Shown: one piece after another, positions 21,631 to 32,586 of the stretch
Layout of the letters: every line of letters begins with the position of its first letter
Numbering within the stretch: the stretch's first letter is position 1
Assembly (NCBI RefSeq): GCF_900112765.1
Contig: NZ_FOMZ01000007.1
Span: forward strand, 272,546 to 336,545
Direction: 5' to 3'
DNA: 64,000 bases
From: Actinopolyspora alba
Lineage (GTDB): Bacteria; Actinomycetota; Actinomycetes; Mycobacteriales; Pseudonocardiaceae
The notes under the pieces: generated by a model
Seen by the model: only the letters and a program-made list of their open reading frames with translations
Told to the model about the DNA's origin: nothing
Database searches by the model: none
Position numbers and translations under genes: made by a program

Positions 21631-22148
21631 GCCCGCGGTTGGTGATCGTCGGACCCCCCGGGGCGGGCAAGACCGAGGTGGGGAAGTCGCTCGCCGAACG
21701 TCTCGGGGTGCCGTTCCGGGACACCGATGAGGACGTCGAGAGACTGGCGGGCAGGACGATACCGGAGATCTTCACCGATGACGGTGAACCCGCGTTCCGG
21801 GAGCTGGAGACACGTGCTCTGACCGCCGCGTTGGCCGAGCACTCGGGCGTGCTCGCGCTGGGCGGGGGAGCCGTGACGACCGAGCGGAACCGGTCGCTGC
21901 TGGCGGGGCATCCGGTGCTGTTCCTGTCGGTGGGTCTGGCCGAGGGGGTTCGTCGGACCGGCCTGTCCGCTCCCCGTCCGCTGCTGACCGGGGTGAATCC
22001 CAGGGCGACGTTCCAGGCGTTGCTGCGGGAGCGACTGCCGCTCTACCGCGAGGTCGCCGGCTGGGAAGTGGACACCGACGAGTCGTCCCCAGCCGAGATC
22101 GTCGACGACCTGTTGCTCCGCATCGGCGGCACCGACAGCCAGGTGTAG
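21627..22148 (+). CDS. aroK: Shikimate kinase
   Basis: 173 residues. Phosphorylates shikimate at O3 with ATP. Seen: P-loop [20 protein letters not shown], shikimate-binding Asp in FRDTDEDVE, a GGGAV motif ([14 protein letters not shown]), the lid [11 protein letters not shown] and RLPLYREVA. Start ATG overlaps the aroC stop (ATGA). In many actinobacteria aroB follows at once; here 586 bp intervene. Confidence 0.95.
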   Translation: MSPRLVIVGPPGAGKTEVGKSLAERLGVPFRDTDEDVERLAGRTIPEIFTDDGEPAFRELETRALTAALAEHSGVLALGGGAVTTERNRSLLAGHPVLFLSVGLAEGVRRTGLSAPRPLLTGVNPRATFQALLRERLPLYREVAGWEVDTDESSPAEIVDDLLLRIGGTDSQV

Positions 22149-22375
22149 GTGCCTGCGGTAACGAGTCTCGGCCTCGGCGGGTACGGCCCGAGCCGCGACG
22201 GGTACCGTGGGATGATCGGAATCATCTCCGCATCGCGGTGTATCTCAGCGATTCCATGACCGAGTCATGTCCTGCTGGTAGGGCCGGAAACAGTGGCATG
22301 GCCTGGTCGTAGTGGCGTTCAGTACGGGGAGCCGCGGTCGACGGACATCTTCTCCTACCATGTTCAGTAACATGG

Positions 22376-22412
22376 CCAGCCCCTCTGATCTTTGTGATCA
22401 CGGGCTGGTTTT
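22376..22412 (+). terminator. Intrinsic terminator between aroK and aroB
   Basis: Outer stem CCAGCCC (22376-22382) / GGGCTGG (22402-22408) encloses a second stem TGATC/GATCA and is followed by TTTTCTT. This is one of the few T-tract terminators in the window. It should separate aroC-aroK transcription from aroB-aroQ. Confidence 0.75.
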
Positions 22413-22450
22413 CTTGTGTCCGGACGCCGGAAGAGGACGTGCTTGGCTGA

Positions 22451-22630
22451 GGCGTACTTGCCGAGAGTGCCGACGCGCACACGTGGCAGCGGTGGCGCGA
22501 CCATCTCATCGACCTGCTGATCACAGTCCTCCCACCTACCGGACGCTCCCTGAACGAGATGGGCTTCCCGCCTGCCTGGTGCGAGTGGTCGTTGTGGCGG
22601 TGGCGCGACTGGCAAAGCGCCGTCAGGTGA
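22451..22630 (+). pseudogene. Decayed coding fragment, possibly from a phage-type gene
   Basis: Reading this phase gives about 59 codons ending in TGA with a protein-like, Trp-rich composition, including LPPTGRSLNEMGFPPAWCEW. A stop codon at 22448-22450 interrupts the same phase upstream; a neighbouring phase upstream reads LAEAYLPRVPTRTRGSGG, so a frameshift is likely. The short MGFPPAW pattern recalls the C-termini of phage cytosine methyltransferases (family pattern MGFPxGW), but the resemblance is weak. Treat as an unidentified remnant. Confidence 0.25.
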
Positions 22631-22719
22631 CGCCGTGTACTCGGTCGCGCTACTTCGAACGCCCACCCTGTGCGTGGCGGTGCGGCGACTCGCGGGACAA
22701 TGCGGGACGAGCCCGTTGA

Positions 22720-24272
<1,553 letters not shown>

Positions 24273-24339
24273 ACGGAAGCTCGACCGGCTGTGTCCACCG
24301 GGCACGTCGAACGCGGGCACATCCGCGGCTACGGTTGGC

Positions 24340-25197
24340 TCAAGCCCTCTCCCGCTCGGAGGTAGCGGCGGTGTTCGAGGGGCTGTCGAACGGTGACGTG
24401 AGATGGGCCAGCAGCTGCGCCGGTGCGTCCTCCTGCAGCACGTGGCCCGCGCCTTCGACCCAGTGCAGCTCGGCGTGCGGGATCCGCTCGTGCAGCCACC
24501 GCGCGTAGCGGGGCGGGAGGATGCGGTCCTCGGTGCCCCAGATCAGGCGCGTCGGGATGGTTATCTCGCCGAGCAGGTGCTCGTAGGCCGCCGTGTGCTC
24601 CTGCTTGATCTGGCTGTACTGGCGGTAGAAGGCGGCCTGTCCGGTCTCGCCGCGCCATGGGTCGAGGAACGCGTCGAGGACCGCCTGCGGGTATCCGAGG
24701 TTCGTGGCGTGGCGCATGTGACCGGCGACCACTTCCCGGTGGGCGTAGCCCGGAAGCCGATGGAACACCTCGGCGTGTTCCAGGATGAGCTGGAACAGTC
24801 CGCGTTCCCACTCGCCGCCGCTCACGGCGTCGAACAGTGTGAGATCCCGGAAGCTCGCCCCTTCCAGCAGCATGCTGCGCAACGTGACCGCCCCACCGAT
24901 GTCGTGCGCCACGACACTGGGGTTCGACAGTTCCCAATGATCGAGGAGCCGGGCGAGGTTCCGGGCGTGCGCGGCCAGGCTGAGGTCCTGTCCCTCGCGT
25001 TGCTCGGATCGGCCGAAGCCGAGCAGGTCGAATGCGTAGACCCGCCGCGTTCGGGCGAGCGCGGGCGCGAGGTCGCGCCAGAGGAAGGACGAGTACGGGG
25101 TGCCGTGCACGAGCACGAGCGGCTCCCCGCTTCCCAGGGCCGTCCAACGGATCATCCCGCCAGGTGTCTCGAACTCGTTGTCCAGTGACCAGGTCAT
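24340..25197 (-). CDS. Alpha/beta hydrolase with Asp nucleophile (epoxide hydrolase/dehalogenase-like)
   Basis: 285 residues from ATG 25197 (GGAG 8 bases upstream). Seen: oxyanion-hole motif VLVHGTPYSSFLWRDL, nucleophile elbow VVAHDIGGAVTLRS in which Asp occupies the nucleophile place usual for haloalkane dehalogenases and epoxide hydrolases, acid Asp in LIWGTEDRILPP, and catalytic His in EGAGHVLQED. A cap domain lies in between. Divergent from a TetR gene 80 bp away, which probably represses it. Substrate unknown; a detoxification role is inferred only from this arrangement. Confidence 0.82.
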   Translation of the reverse strand: MTWSLDNEFETPGGMIRWTALGSGEPLVLVHGTPYSSFLWRDLAPALARTRRVYAFDLLGFGRSEQREGQDLSLAAHARNLARLLDHWELSNPSVVAHDIGGAVTLRSMLLEGASFRDLTLFDAVSGGEWERGLFQLILEHAEVFHRLPGYAHREVVAGHMRHATNLGYPQAVLDAFLDPWRGETGQAAFYRQYSQIKQEHTAAYEHLLGEITIPTRLIWGTEDRILPPRYARWLHERIPHAELHWVEGAGHVLQEDAPAQLLAHLTSPFDSPSNTAATSERERA

Positions 25198-25229
25198 CGC
25201 TGTATCTCCTACACTGATCTGTGAAGTTG

Positions 25230-25253
25230 CCTGTACGACTGTAGGTATACAGG
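25230..25253. promoter_or_regulatory. Candidate TetR operator between divergent genes
   Basis: CCTGTA (25230-25235) and TACAGG (25248-25253) form an inverted repeat with a 12-bp spacer; inside it a second CTGTA (25239-25243) pairs with the same TACAG at a 4-bp spacing. It lies in the 80-bp gap between the hydrolase and the TetR gene, so binding would affect both. Confidence 0.5.
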
Positions 25254-25277
25254 TCTGTGAAGTCAATTGGGGTGACG

Positions 25278-25904
25278 ATGAGCACTGGCACACACTCGGA
25301 ACAATCGCTGACGCCCGGCGCGCGGCGGATCCTCGACGTCGCCTCGGAGCTGTTCTACTGGCGCGGCATCAACGCTGTCGGGGTGGACACCATCGCCGCC
25401 GAGTCCGGCGTGACCAAGCGGACCCTCTACGACCGGTTCGGGTCGAAGGACAACCTCGTCGCCGCCTATCTGAACGCCCGGGACCGGCGTTGGCGCGACA
25501 CGGTCACCGCTCGCCTCCGTGACGCGCCACCTGACCCGGTGGCCCGCGTGCTGGTGCCGTTCGACGCGCTCCCGGAATGGCTCGCGCCGAGTACCCGAGG
25601 CTGCGGCTTCAGCAACGCCTTCGCCGAGCTGCCCGACGCCGACCATCCCGGCAGGCGAATCGCCGTCGCGGAGAAGACGTGGTTGCGCGCCCTGTTTCGC
25701 GACCTGCTCACCGAGGCGGGCGCGGCTGACGGGAACGACGTCGAGGCTCTCGCCACGCAGCTGTTGAGCCTGCACGAAGGTGCCATCATCAGCTACGCCG
25801 TCGTGAACGACGATTCGGCCGTGGCTGCCGCTCGCGCGGCCGCGAAGATGCTCGTGACCGGCACGCTGCCCGGCCACCTGGCCGATCAGCCCTCCTCCCG
25901 CTAG
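25278..25904 (+). CDS. TetR/AcrR family transcriptional regulator
   Basis: 208 residues from ATG 25278; GTG 25257 in the same frame would add 7. Seen: N-terminal HTH (ARRILDVASELFYWRGINAV, IAAESGVTKRTLYDRFGSKDNLV) and a variable helical ligand domain with RGCGFSNAFAELPDADHPGRR, a pattern common in TetR regulators placed beside alpha/beta hydrolases or reductases. Divergent from the hydrolase; likely autoregulated and controlling it through the inverted repeat at 25230-25253. Confidence 0.85.
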   Translation: MSTGTHSEQSLTPGARRILDVASELFYWRGINAVGVDTIAAESGVTKRTLYDRFGSKDNLVAAYLNARDRRWRDTVTARLRDAPPDPVARVLVPFDALPEWLAPSTRGCGFSNAFAELPDADHPGRRIAVAEKTWLRALFRDLLTEAGAADGNDVEALATQLLSLHEGAIISYAVVNDDSAVAAARAAAKMLVTGTLPGHLADQPSSR

Positions 25905-26104
25905 CCGAACCCGCACCTTACGTACAGCGGGAACCCGTGTCCGCCCCGCCCTCGAAGCGGCAGGCGGATCATGGCCCGGACCCACGGCGTCGCGATTAAC
26001 CCGGCCCTTCGCCGCCGCTCGGGACGGCCGCACGGGTGCGGGGTCTCTTTCCGGTGATCAAGAGCCCGTGGAGAGGTGTCTACCAATAGATACCGCAGAA
26101 AGTG

Positions 26105-26133
26105 TTAACAAGATGGGTTATCTCTGCTAAGAA
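26105..26133 (+). promoter_or_regulatory. Sigma-70-like promoter of the polyol operon
   Basis: TTAACA (26105-26110), a 17-bp spacer and TAAGAA (26128-26133) are well placed for transcription starting near 26140, about 34 bases before the binding-protein ATG. The surrounding 50 bp are AT-richer than the flanks. Confidence 0.5.
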
Positions 26134-26173
26134 TGACTCCAGTCACACGGACGGGTGAGTAGCGGGAGAGCCC

Positions 26174-27643
26174 ATGGTCGATCCGAAACCAGCGGCCGTC
26201 AGCAGAAGACGTCTGCTGACGGGAACACTCGCCGGAGGAGCCGCCATGGCCGGTGGCGGTGTGCTGAGTGGTTGTTCCACTCGACAGGACGTACGACGCC
26301 GCGACACGGCCGATCCCTGGCGGCAGTTCGCCGGATGCACCCTGAACTTCGTCTCGGAGAACACGGCGCCCACCAGCGCCATCGCCGCCGACGCGCAGCG
26401 CTTCACCGAGCTGACCGGTATCCACATCAACATCGTGACCCTGGAACTGTCCGCCCTCGTGCAGAAGGTGGCGCTGGACCTGGCTTCCGGCCAGTCGCAG
26501 TACCAGGTGCTCTACGCCGACTCCTACCAGGTGCTCGCGCCCTACGCCGAGGGGCTGGTCGACCTGCGGGAACCGGCGGGAGATCCGTCGCTGCCCGGCG
26601 ACACCTCGCGGTTCGACGAGTTCGTTCCGCTGCAGATGGACGTTTCCGGGCGTTTCGGCGACGGGGAACGAATCCTGGCGCTGCCCTACGACTGCGCCAC
26701 GATGATCTGGCAGTACCGAAAGGATCTGTTCGAGACCTACCACGACCGCATGGCAGCCGATCTGGGATTCGATCCCACCCCCGGCCCGCAACGGACCTGG
26801 GAGGAGTACTTCCGCATAGCCCAGTGGTTCAACGACAACGTCGACGAGGTCGCCTACGGCACCGGTCACCAGGCCAAACAGCACGACTCGCTGATGTGCG
26901 ACTTCTCCAACGTGCTGTTCGCCCACGGCGGGCAGTACTTTCCCGACGGGGAACGAGTCGGGCGCTACGGCGCCGTCGACCCCGGCCCCTGCCAGCTGGA
27001 CTCCGATGCCGCGCTGGAGGCCGCGGAGTTCTACCGGCGCCTGCTCTCGGTCGCCGACCCGGCCTCCCGGACCTGGGACTGGACCGGTGTGGGTGCCGCC
27101 TTCGCCGCGGGCAGGGTGGCGATGTGCCCTAACTGGCACGAGTTCGCCGCCGACAACGAACGAGCGCTGCCCGGCAAGGTGGGCTACGCTGCCCTGCCGA
27201 GCGGTCCGGTCAAGTCCGCCAACATGTACGGCGGCGCGGGTATCGCCATCAACGGCAACACCGCCCCCAACGAACGCAAGGCCGCCTGGTTGTTCCTGAA
27301 CTGGGCGACCTCCCGGCGGACCCAGCTGCGCAACCTCACCGGCGAGGTCGGTGGTGCCACTCCCACCCTGAGCTCCATCTACCAGCTGCCGGAAGTACGC
27401 GGTGCACAGCAGCGGCCCACCGACATGCCCACCATGCTCACCGCTCCGGCGGTGCAGCGGGCGTGGCAACCGGAGTACTCGGGCATGCGGCCGAAGATCC
27501 CGATGTGGAGCGAGTGCGACACCGCCATCTACACCGAGCTGTCCCGAATGTTGGCGGGTGACGCCACCTCGGCCCAAGCCATGCGCGACACGACCGAGCA
27601 GGTGGACCGCATCGTCTCCAGAGGGTGGGTGGCAGCGCGATGA
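26174..27643 (+). CDS. ABC transporter sugar/polyol-binding lipoprotein
   Basis: 489 residues. Extracellular solute-binding protein (family 1). The N-terminus has a twin-arginine-type signal (SRRRLLTG) and a lipobox ending LSGC at about residue 34, so it is probably Tat-exported and lipid-anchored. The mature part shows typical family segments (LDLASGQSQYQVLYADSYQVL, FAAGRVAMCPNWHEFA, KSANMYGGAGIAIN). First gene of an uninterrupted coupled run with two permeases and a polyol dehydrogenase, which is why a polyol such as sorbitol, mannitol or arabitol is the inferred ligand. Confidence 0.88.
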   Translation: MVDPKPAAVSRRRLLTGTLAGGAAMAGGGVLSGCSTRQDVRRRDTADPWRQFAGCTLNFVSENTAPTSAIAADAQRFTELTGIHINIVTLELSALVQKVALDLASGQSQYQVLYADSYQVLAPYAEGLVDLREPAGDPSLPGDTSRFDEFVPLQMDVSGRFGDGERILALPYDCATMIWQYRKDLFETYHDRMAADLGFDPTPGPQRTWEEYFRIAQWFNDNVDEVAYGTGHQAKQHDSLMCDFSNVLFAHGGQYFPDGERVGRYGAVDPGPCQLDSDAALEAAEFYRRLLSVADPASRTWDWTGVGAAFAAGRVAMCPNWHEFAADNERALPGKVGYAALPSGPVKSANMYGGAGIAINGNTAPNERKAAWLFLNWATSRRTQLRNLTGEVGGATPTLSSIYQLPEVRGAQQRPTDMPTMLTAPAVQRAWQPEYSGMRPKIPMWSECDTAIYTELSRMLAGDATSAQAMRDTTEQVDRIVSRGWVAAR

Positions 27644-28566
27644 CCACTGACACCGAATCACCCACCACGGCGGCCCGCTCGGCGGAGCCCGCGCCGCCAC
27701 GGCGCCGCATCGGATTCACCGGGCGCATGATGGCCCCCGGGATCGCGCTGCTCGCCGCGCTGACGGTGCTGCCGTTCGTCACCATCGTCGTGATGAGCTT
27801 CTCCGAGGTTCATCTGCTCGGCGGGCTGAGCCTGGACTTCGCCGGGCTGAGCAACTGGGCGCGGTTCTTCACCGACCCCGACATGGGCTGGTTCTGGCTG
27901 CGAACGGCGCTGTACTTCGTGCTGACCCTGGGACTGGAGATGGTGCTCGGGGTGCTGCTCGCGCTGTGCGTGTGGCGCCTGATCCGCGGCCGGAACCTGG
28001 TGCTGAGCATGTTGCTGCTGCCCATGTTCGTCGCCCCGGTGCTCGTCGGTCTGCTCGGCAGGTTCCTCGTCGACCCGACGATCGGTCTCTACAGCTGGCT
28101 GCTGGAACAGCTCGGTTACGGCGGGGACGTGCTCGGCGGAACCTTCTCCGCGTTCGCGGCCGTGGTGGCCATGGACGTCTGGGAGTGGACACCACTGATC
28201 GCGTTGATCACGCTCGCGGGACTCACCTCGGTGCCCCTCCCGCTGCGGGAGGCGGCGGCGCTCGACGGGGCCGGACGGTGGCAGACGCTGCGCCACATCG
28301 TGCTGCCCTCGATCTCCAACGTGCTGCTGGTGGCCCTGCTGATCAGGGCGATGGACGCGATCCGCTACTTCGACATCATCTGGGTCACCACCAACGGTGG
28401 TCCCGCCAACGCCACGAAGATAGTTCCGGTCCGGCTGTACGAGACGGCCTTCCGGTTCTTCGACTTCGGCTACGCCGCCGTCATCGGGCTCGCCATGCTG
28501 CTGGCCTCCATCGTTGTGGCCCGGACGTTCGTACGCATGTTGGACAGGAAGGGGCTCGCCCGATGA
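27640..28566 (+). CDS. ABC sugar/polyol permease, MalF-like subunit
   Basis: 308 residues from ATG 27640, overlapping the binding-protein stop by 4 bp. Six TM segments; the EAA loop that docks on the ATPase reads LREAAALDGAGRWQTLRHIVLP. Signature RAMDAIRYFDIIWVTTNGGP is characteristic of MalF-type subunits of sugar alcohol importers. Coupled to the second permease (4-bp overlap). Confidence 0.92.
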   Translation: MTTDTESPTTAARSAEPAPPRRRIGFTGRMMAPGIALLAALTVLPFVTIVVMSFSEVHLLGGLSLDFAGLSNWARFFTDPDMGWFWLRTALYFVLTLGLEMVLGVLLALCVWRLIRGRNLVLSMLLLPMFVAPVLVGLLGRFLVDPTIGLYSWLLEQLGYGGDVLGGTFSAFAAVVAMDVWEWTPLIALITLAGLTSVPLPLREAAALDGAGRWQTLRHIVLPSISNVLLVALLIRAMDAIRYFDIIWVTTNGGPANATKIVPVRLYETAFRFFDFGYAAVIGLAMLLASIVVARTFVRMLDRKGLAR

Positions 28567-29504
28567 GCGTGGTCGACACCGCGGACTCCCGCGCCGCATC
28601 GGCCCCCGACGGGGGAACGGACGACAACCGTGGCGGACCCGCGGGCACCCGCGGTTCACGACTGAGTCCGCTGGAACGAACCGGCACCGGAACCAGGGTC
28701 GTGATCGGCATCGCGCTGACCCTGGCTCTGCTGTGGACCCTCGTCCCGCTGGTGTGGATGGTGCTGTCCTCGCTCAAGCCGAGCGAGGCCATCAACTCCG
28801 CCGAACCGCAGTGGCTGTTCAACCCGACCCTGCGGCACTACACCGGGCTGTTCACCGGCGGCAACGAACTGGCGCCCTACCTGTGGCACAGCGTCGCCGC
28901 AGCCGGGGGATCCGCGGTGCTCTCGGTGGTCCTGGGAGCGCTGGCCGGTTACGGTCTCGCGCGCAGCGGGATGCGGGGCAAGAGGCACCTGTCGTTCTGG
29001 ATCATCTCGACCAGGATGGCGCCCATCGCCGCGGTGGTGCTTCCGCTGTTCCTGATGTTCCGCCAGGTCGGGCTGATCGACACCCTCCCGGGGCTGATAC
29101 TGGCCTACCTGACCTTCAACCTGCCCTTCGCCATCTGGCTGCTGAGCGCCTTCTTCGCCGATGTCCCCCGAGCGCTGGAGGAGTCGGCCAGAGTGGAGGG
29201 ATGCACCAACTGGCAGGCTTTCCGGTACGTGGTGTTGCCGCTGACCAAGTCCGGGCTGGTGACCACCTTCGTGCTCTGCCTGGTGTTCGCCTGGAACGAC
29301 TACGCGTTCGCCCTCGTGTTCAGCGGCCCGCACTCACAGACGTTACCGATAGCCGCCAGCCAGCTGGTCACGCAGTCCGGCATCGACTGGGGCCAGCTGT
29401 GCGCCATCGGCACGTTCGTCGTGGTGCCGATGATGCTGGCGGGACTGGCAGTCCGCCGGTGGTTGGTCACCGGCCTGACACTGGGAGCAGTGACCGGAGA
29501 ATGA
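28563..29504 (+). CDS. ABC sugar/polyol permease, MalG-like subunit
   Basis: 313 residues from ATG 28563. A hydrophilic N-terminal tail of about 45 residues is followed by six TM segments. EAA loop: EESARVEGCTNWQAFRYVVL. It pairs with the MalF-like subunit and should use the MsmK-type ATPase at 34091. Overlaps the next dehydrogenase gene by 4 bp. Contains a rare TTA codon at 29343-29345. Confidence 0.92.
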   Translation: MSVVDTADSRAASAPDGGTDDNRGGPAGTRGSRLSPLERTGTGTRVVIGIALTLALLWTLVPLVWMVLSSLKPSEAINSAEPQWLFNPTLRHYTGLFTGGNELAPYLWHSVAAAGGSAVLSVVLGALAGYGLARSGMRGKRHLSFWIISTRMAPIAAVVLPLFLMFRQVGLIDTLPGLILAYLTFNLPFAIWLLSAFFADVPRALEESARVEGCTNWQAFRYVVLPLTKSGLVTTFVLCLVFAWNDYAFALVFSGPHSQTLPIAASQLVTQSGIDWGQLCAIGTFVVVPMMLAGLAVRRWLVTGLTLGAVTGE

Positions 29505-30535
29505 ACGAACTTCCGACATCGATGCGCGCTTCCGTGCTGCGCGCGGTCGGCGACATCGCCGTCGAGGACCGCCCCGTACCGGAACCCGGCCCGCACGAGG
29601 TGCTGGTACGGGTGTCCGCTGTGGGTACGTGCGGTTCCGACACCCACTACTACGAACACGGCCGGGTCGGTGGGTTCGTGGTCCGCGAGCCCCTGATCCT
29701 CGGGCACGAGGCGTCCGGCACGGTCGTCGCCCGCGGCTCCGAGGTGACCGGGCACGCTCCCGGAACCCGGGTGTCGCTGGAACCGGGCGTTCCCTGCGGC
29801 AGCTGCCACGAGTGCAGGTCGGGGCGCTACAACCTGTGCCCCGAGGTGCGGTTCTTCGCCACCCCACCCGTCGACGGCGCGTTCTGCGAGTACGTCACGC
29901 TGCACGAGCAGTTCGCCTACCCGGTGCCGGAGGACATGTCCGACGAGGCCGCCGCACTCGTCGAGCCGCTCTCGGTGGCGGTGTGGGCGTGCCGCAAGGC
30001 AGGGGTCTCGCCCGGCAGTCGGGTGCTGGTGACCGGAGCGGGGCCGATCGGGCTGCTCGCCGCGCAGACAGCACGGGCGTTCGGCGCCACCGAGGTCGTG
30101 ACCACCGATGTGTCCGAGCGCAGGCTGCGGATGGCCGCCGAACTGGCCTCGGCCGAGACGATCGACGTCCGGGAGCGCGGGCTGACCGACAGTGGCTACG
30201 AGCCGGACGTGCTGCTGGAGTGCTCCGGCAATCCCAAGGCCGGTGCCGAGGCGGTCGGCATACTCGCCCGCGCGGGGCGTGGCGTGTTCGTCGGACTCGG
30301 CGGTGACGAACTGCCGATCCCGCTGGCGCACGTGCAGACCCGGGAGATCGAGCTGACCGGTACCTTCCGCTACGCCAACACCTGGCCGACCGCCATAGCA
30401 CTCGCCGCTTCCGGCGCGGTCGAGCTCGACAGGCTGGTCACTCACCGGTTCGGGCTGGACCGGGTTCCGGAGGCGCTCACCGCCTCGGCCCGCGACGAGA
30501 CGGCGGTCAAGTCGGTCGTGCGCCCCCGGGAATGA
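29501..30535 (+). CDS. Zinc-dependent polyol (sorbitol/xylitol-type) dehydrogenase
   Basis: 344 residues, medium-chain dehydrogenase. Seen: catalytic zinc site VGTCGSDTHYYEHGRVG and GHEASGTVVARG, structural zinc Cys cluster CGSCHECRSGRYNLC, Rossmann GAGPIGLLAAQTARAFGA. The sequence around FFATPPVDGAFCEYV is typical of sorbitol/xylitol dehydrogenases. Translationally coupled to the transporter genes, so it most likely oxidises the imported polyol to a ketose. Confidence 0.9.
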   Translation: MNELPTSMRASVLRAVGDIAVEDRPVPEPGPHEVLVRVSAVGTCGSDTHYYEHGRVGGFVVREPLILGHEASGTVVARGSEVTGHAPGTRVSLEPGVPCGSCHECRSGRYNLCPEVRFFATPPVDGAFCEYVTLHEQFAYPVPEDMSDEAAALVEPLSVAVWACRKAGVSPGSRVLVTGAGPIGLLAAQTARAFGATEVVTTDVSERRLRMAAELASAETIDVRERGLTDSGYEPDVLLECSGNPKAGAEAVGILARAGRGVFVGLGGDELPIPLAHVQTREIELTGTFRYANTWPTAIALAASGAVELDRLVTHRFGLDRVPEALTASARDETAVKSVVRPRE

Positions 30536-30613
30536 CCGTTCCGGACATGTCCCGCGTACCCGCACGGTCGTTTCCCGACGAGACGAAGCCGGGATTCGAC
30601 CGGGCGCCGCTAC

Positions 30614-30682
30614 CCGATGTCGGGCCTCCCCGCAGCGAGAGCCGTGCGAGAGGTTCCGCCACGGAACCAACTACGCAAACCG
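30614..30682. repeat. Dispersed intergenic repeat, copy B
   Basis: Resembles 16816-16883 at about four of five positions and in the same orientation. Starts with a short palindrome CCCGATGTCGGG (30613-30624). It lies in the 184-bp gap between a dehydrogenase gene and the DeoR gene; nothing else is recognisable there except the strong ribosome site of the DeoR gene. Confidence 0.5.
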
Positions 30683-30719
30683 TCTCGACACAGTCCTACC
30701 AAGTAGTGAGGGAGGGGAG

Positions 30720-31544
30720 ATGGCAGCGGCCCGCCCGTCCGAGGCAGCGGTCGAGCAACGCAGGCAGGAGGTCCTGCGGTTCGTCGTCGACCGCGGCAGG
30801 GCACGCATAGACGAGCTGGCCGAGCACTTCGGCGTCAGTCTGATGACGATGCACCGCGATCTCGACGATCTGGCCGCACGGCACCTGCTGCACAAGTTGC
30901 GGGGCCGGGTGGAGTCCTTCCCGTCACTGACGATGGAGACGGCGACCAGGTTCCGCGTCGGGCTGCACGTCGCGGAGAAGGAGGCCCTGGCGGCGGTGGC
31001 CGTCGACGAGGTCCGCCCGAACACCACCGTCGTCCTGGACGACTCCAGCACGTTGTTCCCCTGCGCCCGCAGGCTCACCGCGGTCGAGAGCCTGACGGTG
31101 GTGACCAACTCGTTCGGCGTGGCGCGGACGTTGTCGGGAGCCGAACGCGAAGTGCTGGTGCTGGGAGGACGCTTCCGGGGCGAGTTCGACTCCTGCACCG
31201 GACCGGACGTGTTGCGCGGGCTCTCCCGGCTGCGTGCCGACCTGGCCGTCATGTCGGCCACCGCGATCACCGACGGGCGGCTGTTCCACCCGATGCAGGA
31301 CTTCGCCGAGATCAAGGAAGCCATGTGCGCGGCGGCCGAACGCAGTGTGCTGCTCGTCGACCACTCGAAGTTCGGCAAGACGGCCACTTACTCCCACGGC
31401 ACCGTCGCGGCATTCGACCTGGTGGTCACCGATGAGGCCACCCCGGAAGAAGAAATAGCGGCCATCCGGGAATTCGGTACGGAAGTGCGGGTCACGCACG
31501 TCGATCCGGCCGCGGAGTTCCCCGGCGAGCCCGTTCGAGATTGA
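30720..31544 (+). CDS. DeoR-family transcriptional regulator of the polyol locus
   Basis: 274 residues; ATG with GGAGGGGAG just upstream. Seen: N-terminal HTH (RRQEVLRFVVDRGRARIDEL, FGVSLMTMHRDLDDL) and the DeoR sensor domain with ALAAVAVDEVRPNTTVVLDD, LTVVTNSF, AVMSATAITDG and VDHSKFGK, which binds sugar phosphates. Sits inside the polyol gene set, 16 bp before the second dehydrogenase, so it is probably its local regulator. Confidence 0.9.
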   Translation: MAAARPSEAAVEQRRQEVLRFVVDRGRARIDELAEHFGVSLMTMHRDLDDLAARHLLHKLRGRVESFPSLTMETATRFRVGLHVAEKEALAAVAVDEVRPNTTVVLDDSSTLFPCARRLTAVESLTVVTNSFGVARTLSGAEREVLVLGGRFRGEFDSCTGPDVLRGLSRLRADLAVMSATAITDGRLFHPMQDFAEIKEAMCAAAERSVLLVDHSKFGKTATYSHGTVAAFDLVVTDEATPEEEIAAIREFGTEVRVTHVDPAAEFPGEPVRD

Positions 31545-31560
31545 GAAACGAGGCACTCCA

Positions 31561-32586
31561 GTGCGCGCAGCGGTTATCGAAACACCCGGAAAACTGTCGG
31601 TCACCACGGTTCCCGATCCCGAGCCCGGCCCCGGTGAGGTCGTCGTCGAGGTCGATGCCTGCGGTATCTGCGGCACCGACATCCACATCGTCGACGGTGA
31701 CTTCGCACCGGCTCCTTACCCGATCGTGCCCGGTCACGAGTTCGCGGGCAGGGTGGCCGCCCTCGGGCACGGGGTGACGTCGCTGCGGGTCGGCGACGCG
31801 GTGGCGGTGGACCCCTCGCTGTTCTGCGGCAGCTGCCACTACTGCTCGCTGGGGCACGGCAACCTGTGCGAGGACTGGAACGCCATCGGCAACACCCGCG
31901 ACGGTGCCTGCGCCGAGTACGCGGTGGCTCCCGTCGCGAACTGCCACCGGCTGCCGGAAGGTGTGACCGCCGCCCAGGCCGCGCTCATCGAACCGCTCTC
32001 CTGCGCCGTGCGCGGTTTCGACAGGCTGCCCCGCAAGCTCGGCGAGCACTACCTGATCTACGGCGCGGGAACCATGGGCCTGCTGATGGCCCAGCTCGCC
32101 CGAAGGGGCGGCGCCACCTCGGTCTCGGTCGTCGACCTCAACGAGGAGCGCCTCAAGGTGGCCGAACAGCTCGGTGCCGACGCCACGGCGACCACGGCCG
32201 ACTCGTTGAGCCACCGCCACGGCTGGGAGGTCGTGATCGACTGCACCGGCGTCATCGCCGCGATCGAGGACGGACTGAGCAGGGTTCGCCCCGGCGGCAC
32301 CTTCCAGCAGTTCGGAGTCGCCCCGGGCGAGGCCACCGCCTCGTTCTCCCCCTTCCGGGTCTACAACGACGAGATCACCATCGTGGGAAGCATGGCCGTG
32401 CTGCACAGCTACTCGCGCGCCGTGGAGCTCATGGGCAGCGGCGCGGTCGACGCGGACACCATGATCAGCGACGCCTTCCCGCTGGATTCCTACGAGGACG
32501 CGGTCCGCAAGTTCCGCGCCGGGACCGGTCGCAAACTCCAGATCCTTCCGAACTCGACGCATCAGTCGCAGGATGGCAGTCGATGA
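31561..32586 (+). CDS. Second zinc-dependent alcohol/polyol dehydrogenase
   Basis: 341 residues from GTG 31561. Seen: [15 protein letters not shown] and [15 protein letters not shown] (catalytic zinc), [15 protein letters not shown] (structural zinc), [18 protein letters not shown] (NAD site). Related to the dehydrogenase at 29501 but clearly a different subgroup, closer to threonine/arabitol dehydrogenase-like proteins. Coupled to xylulokinase by a 4-bp overlap, which suggests that its product or that of the first enzyme is D-xylulose. Confidence 0.88.
   Translation: MRAAVIETPGKLSVTTVPDPEPGPGEVVVEVDACGICGTDIHIVDGDFAPAPYPIVPGHEFAGRVAALGHGVTSLRVGDAVAVDPSLFCGSCHYCSLGHGNLCEDWNAIGNTRDGACAEYAVAPVANCHRLPEGVTAAQAALIEPLSCAVRGFDRLPRKLGEHYLIYGAGTMGLLMAQLARRGGATSVSVVDLNEERLKVAEQLGADATATTADSLSHRHGWEVVIDCTGVIAAIEDGLSRVRPGGTFQQFGVAPGEATASFSPFRVYNDEITIVGSMAVLHSYSRAVELMGSGAVDADTMISDAFPLDSYEDAVRKFRAGTGRKLQILPNSTHQSQDGSR

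Noticed and set aside
22312..22719. 135-codon open frame between aroK and aroB
   Set aside because: Composition is Arg/Cys-rich as in random high-GC frames and the frame runs straight through the terminator at 22376-22412.
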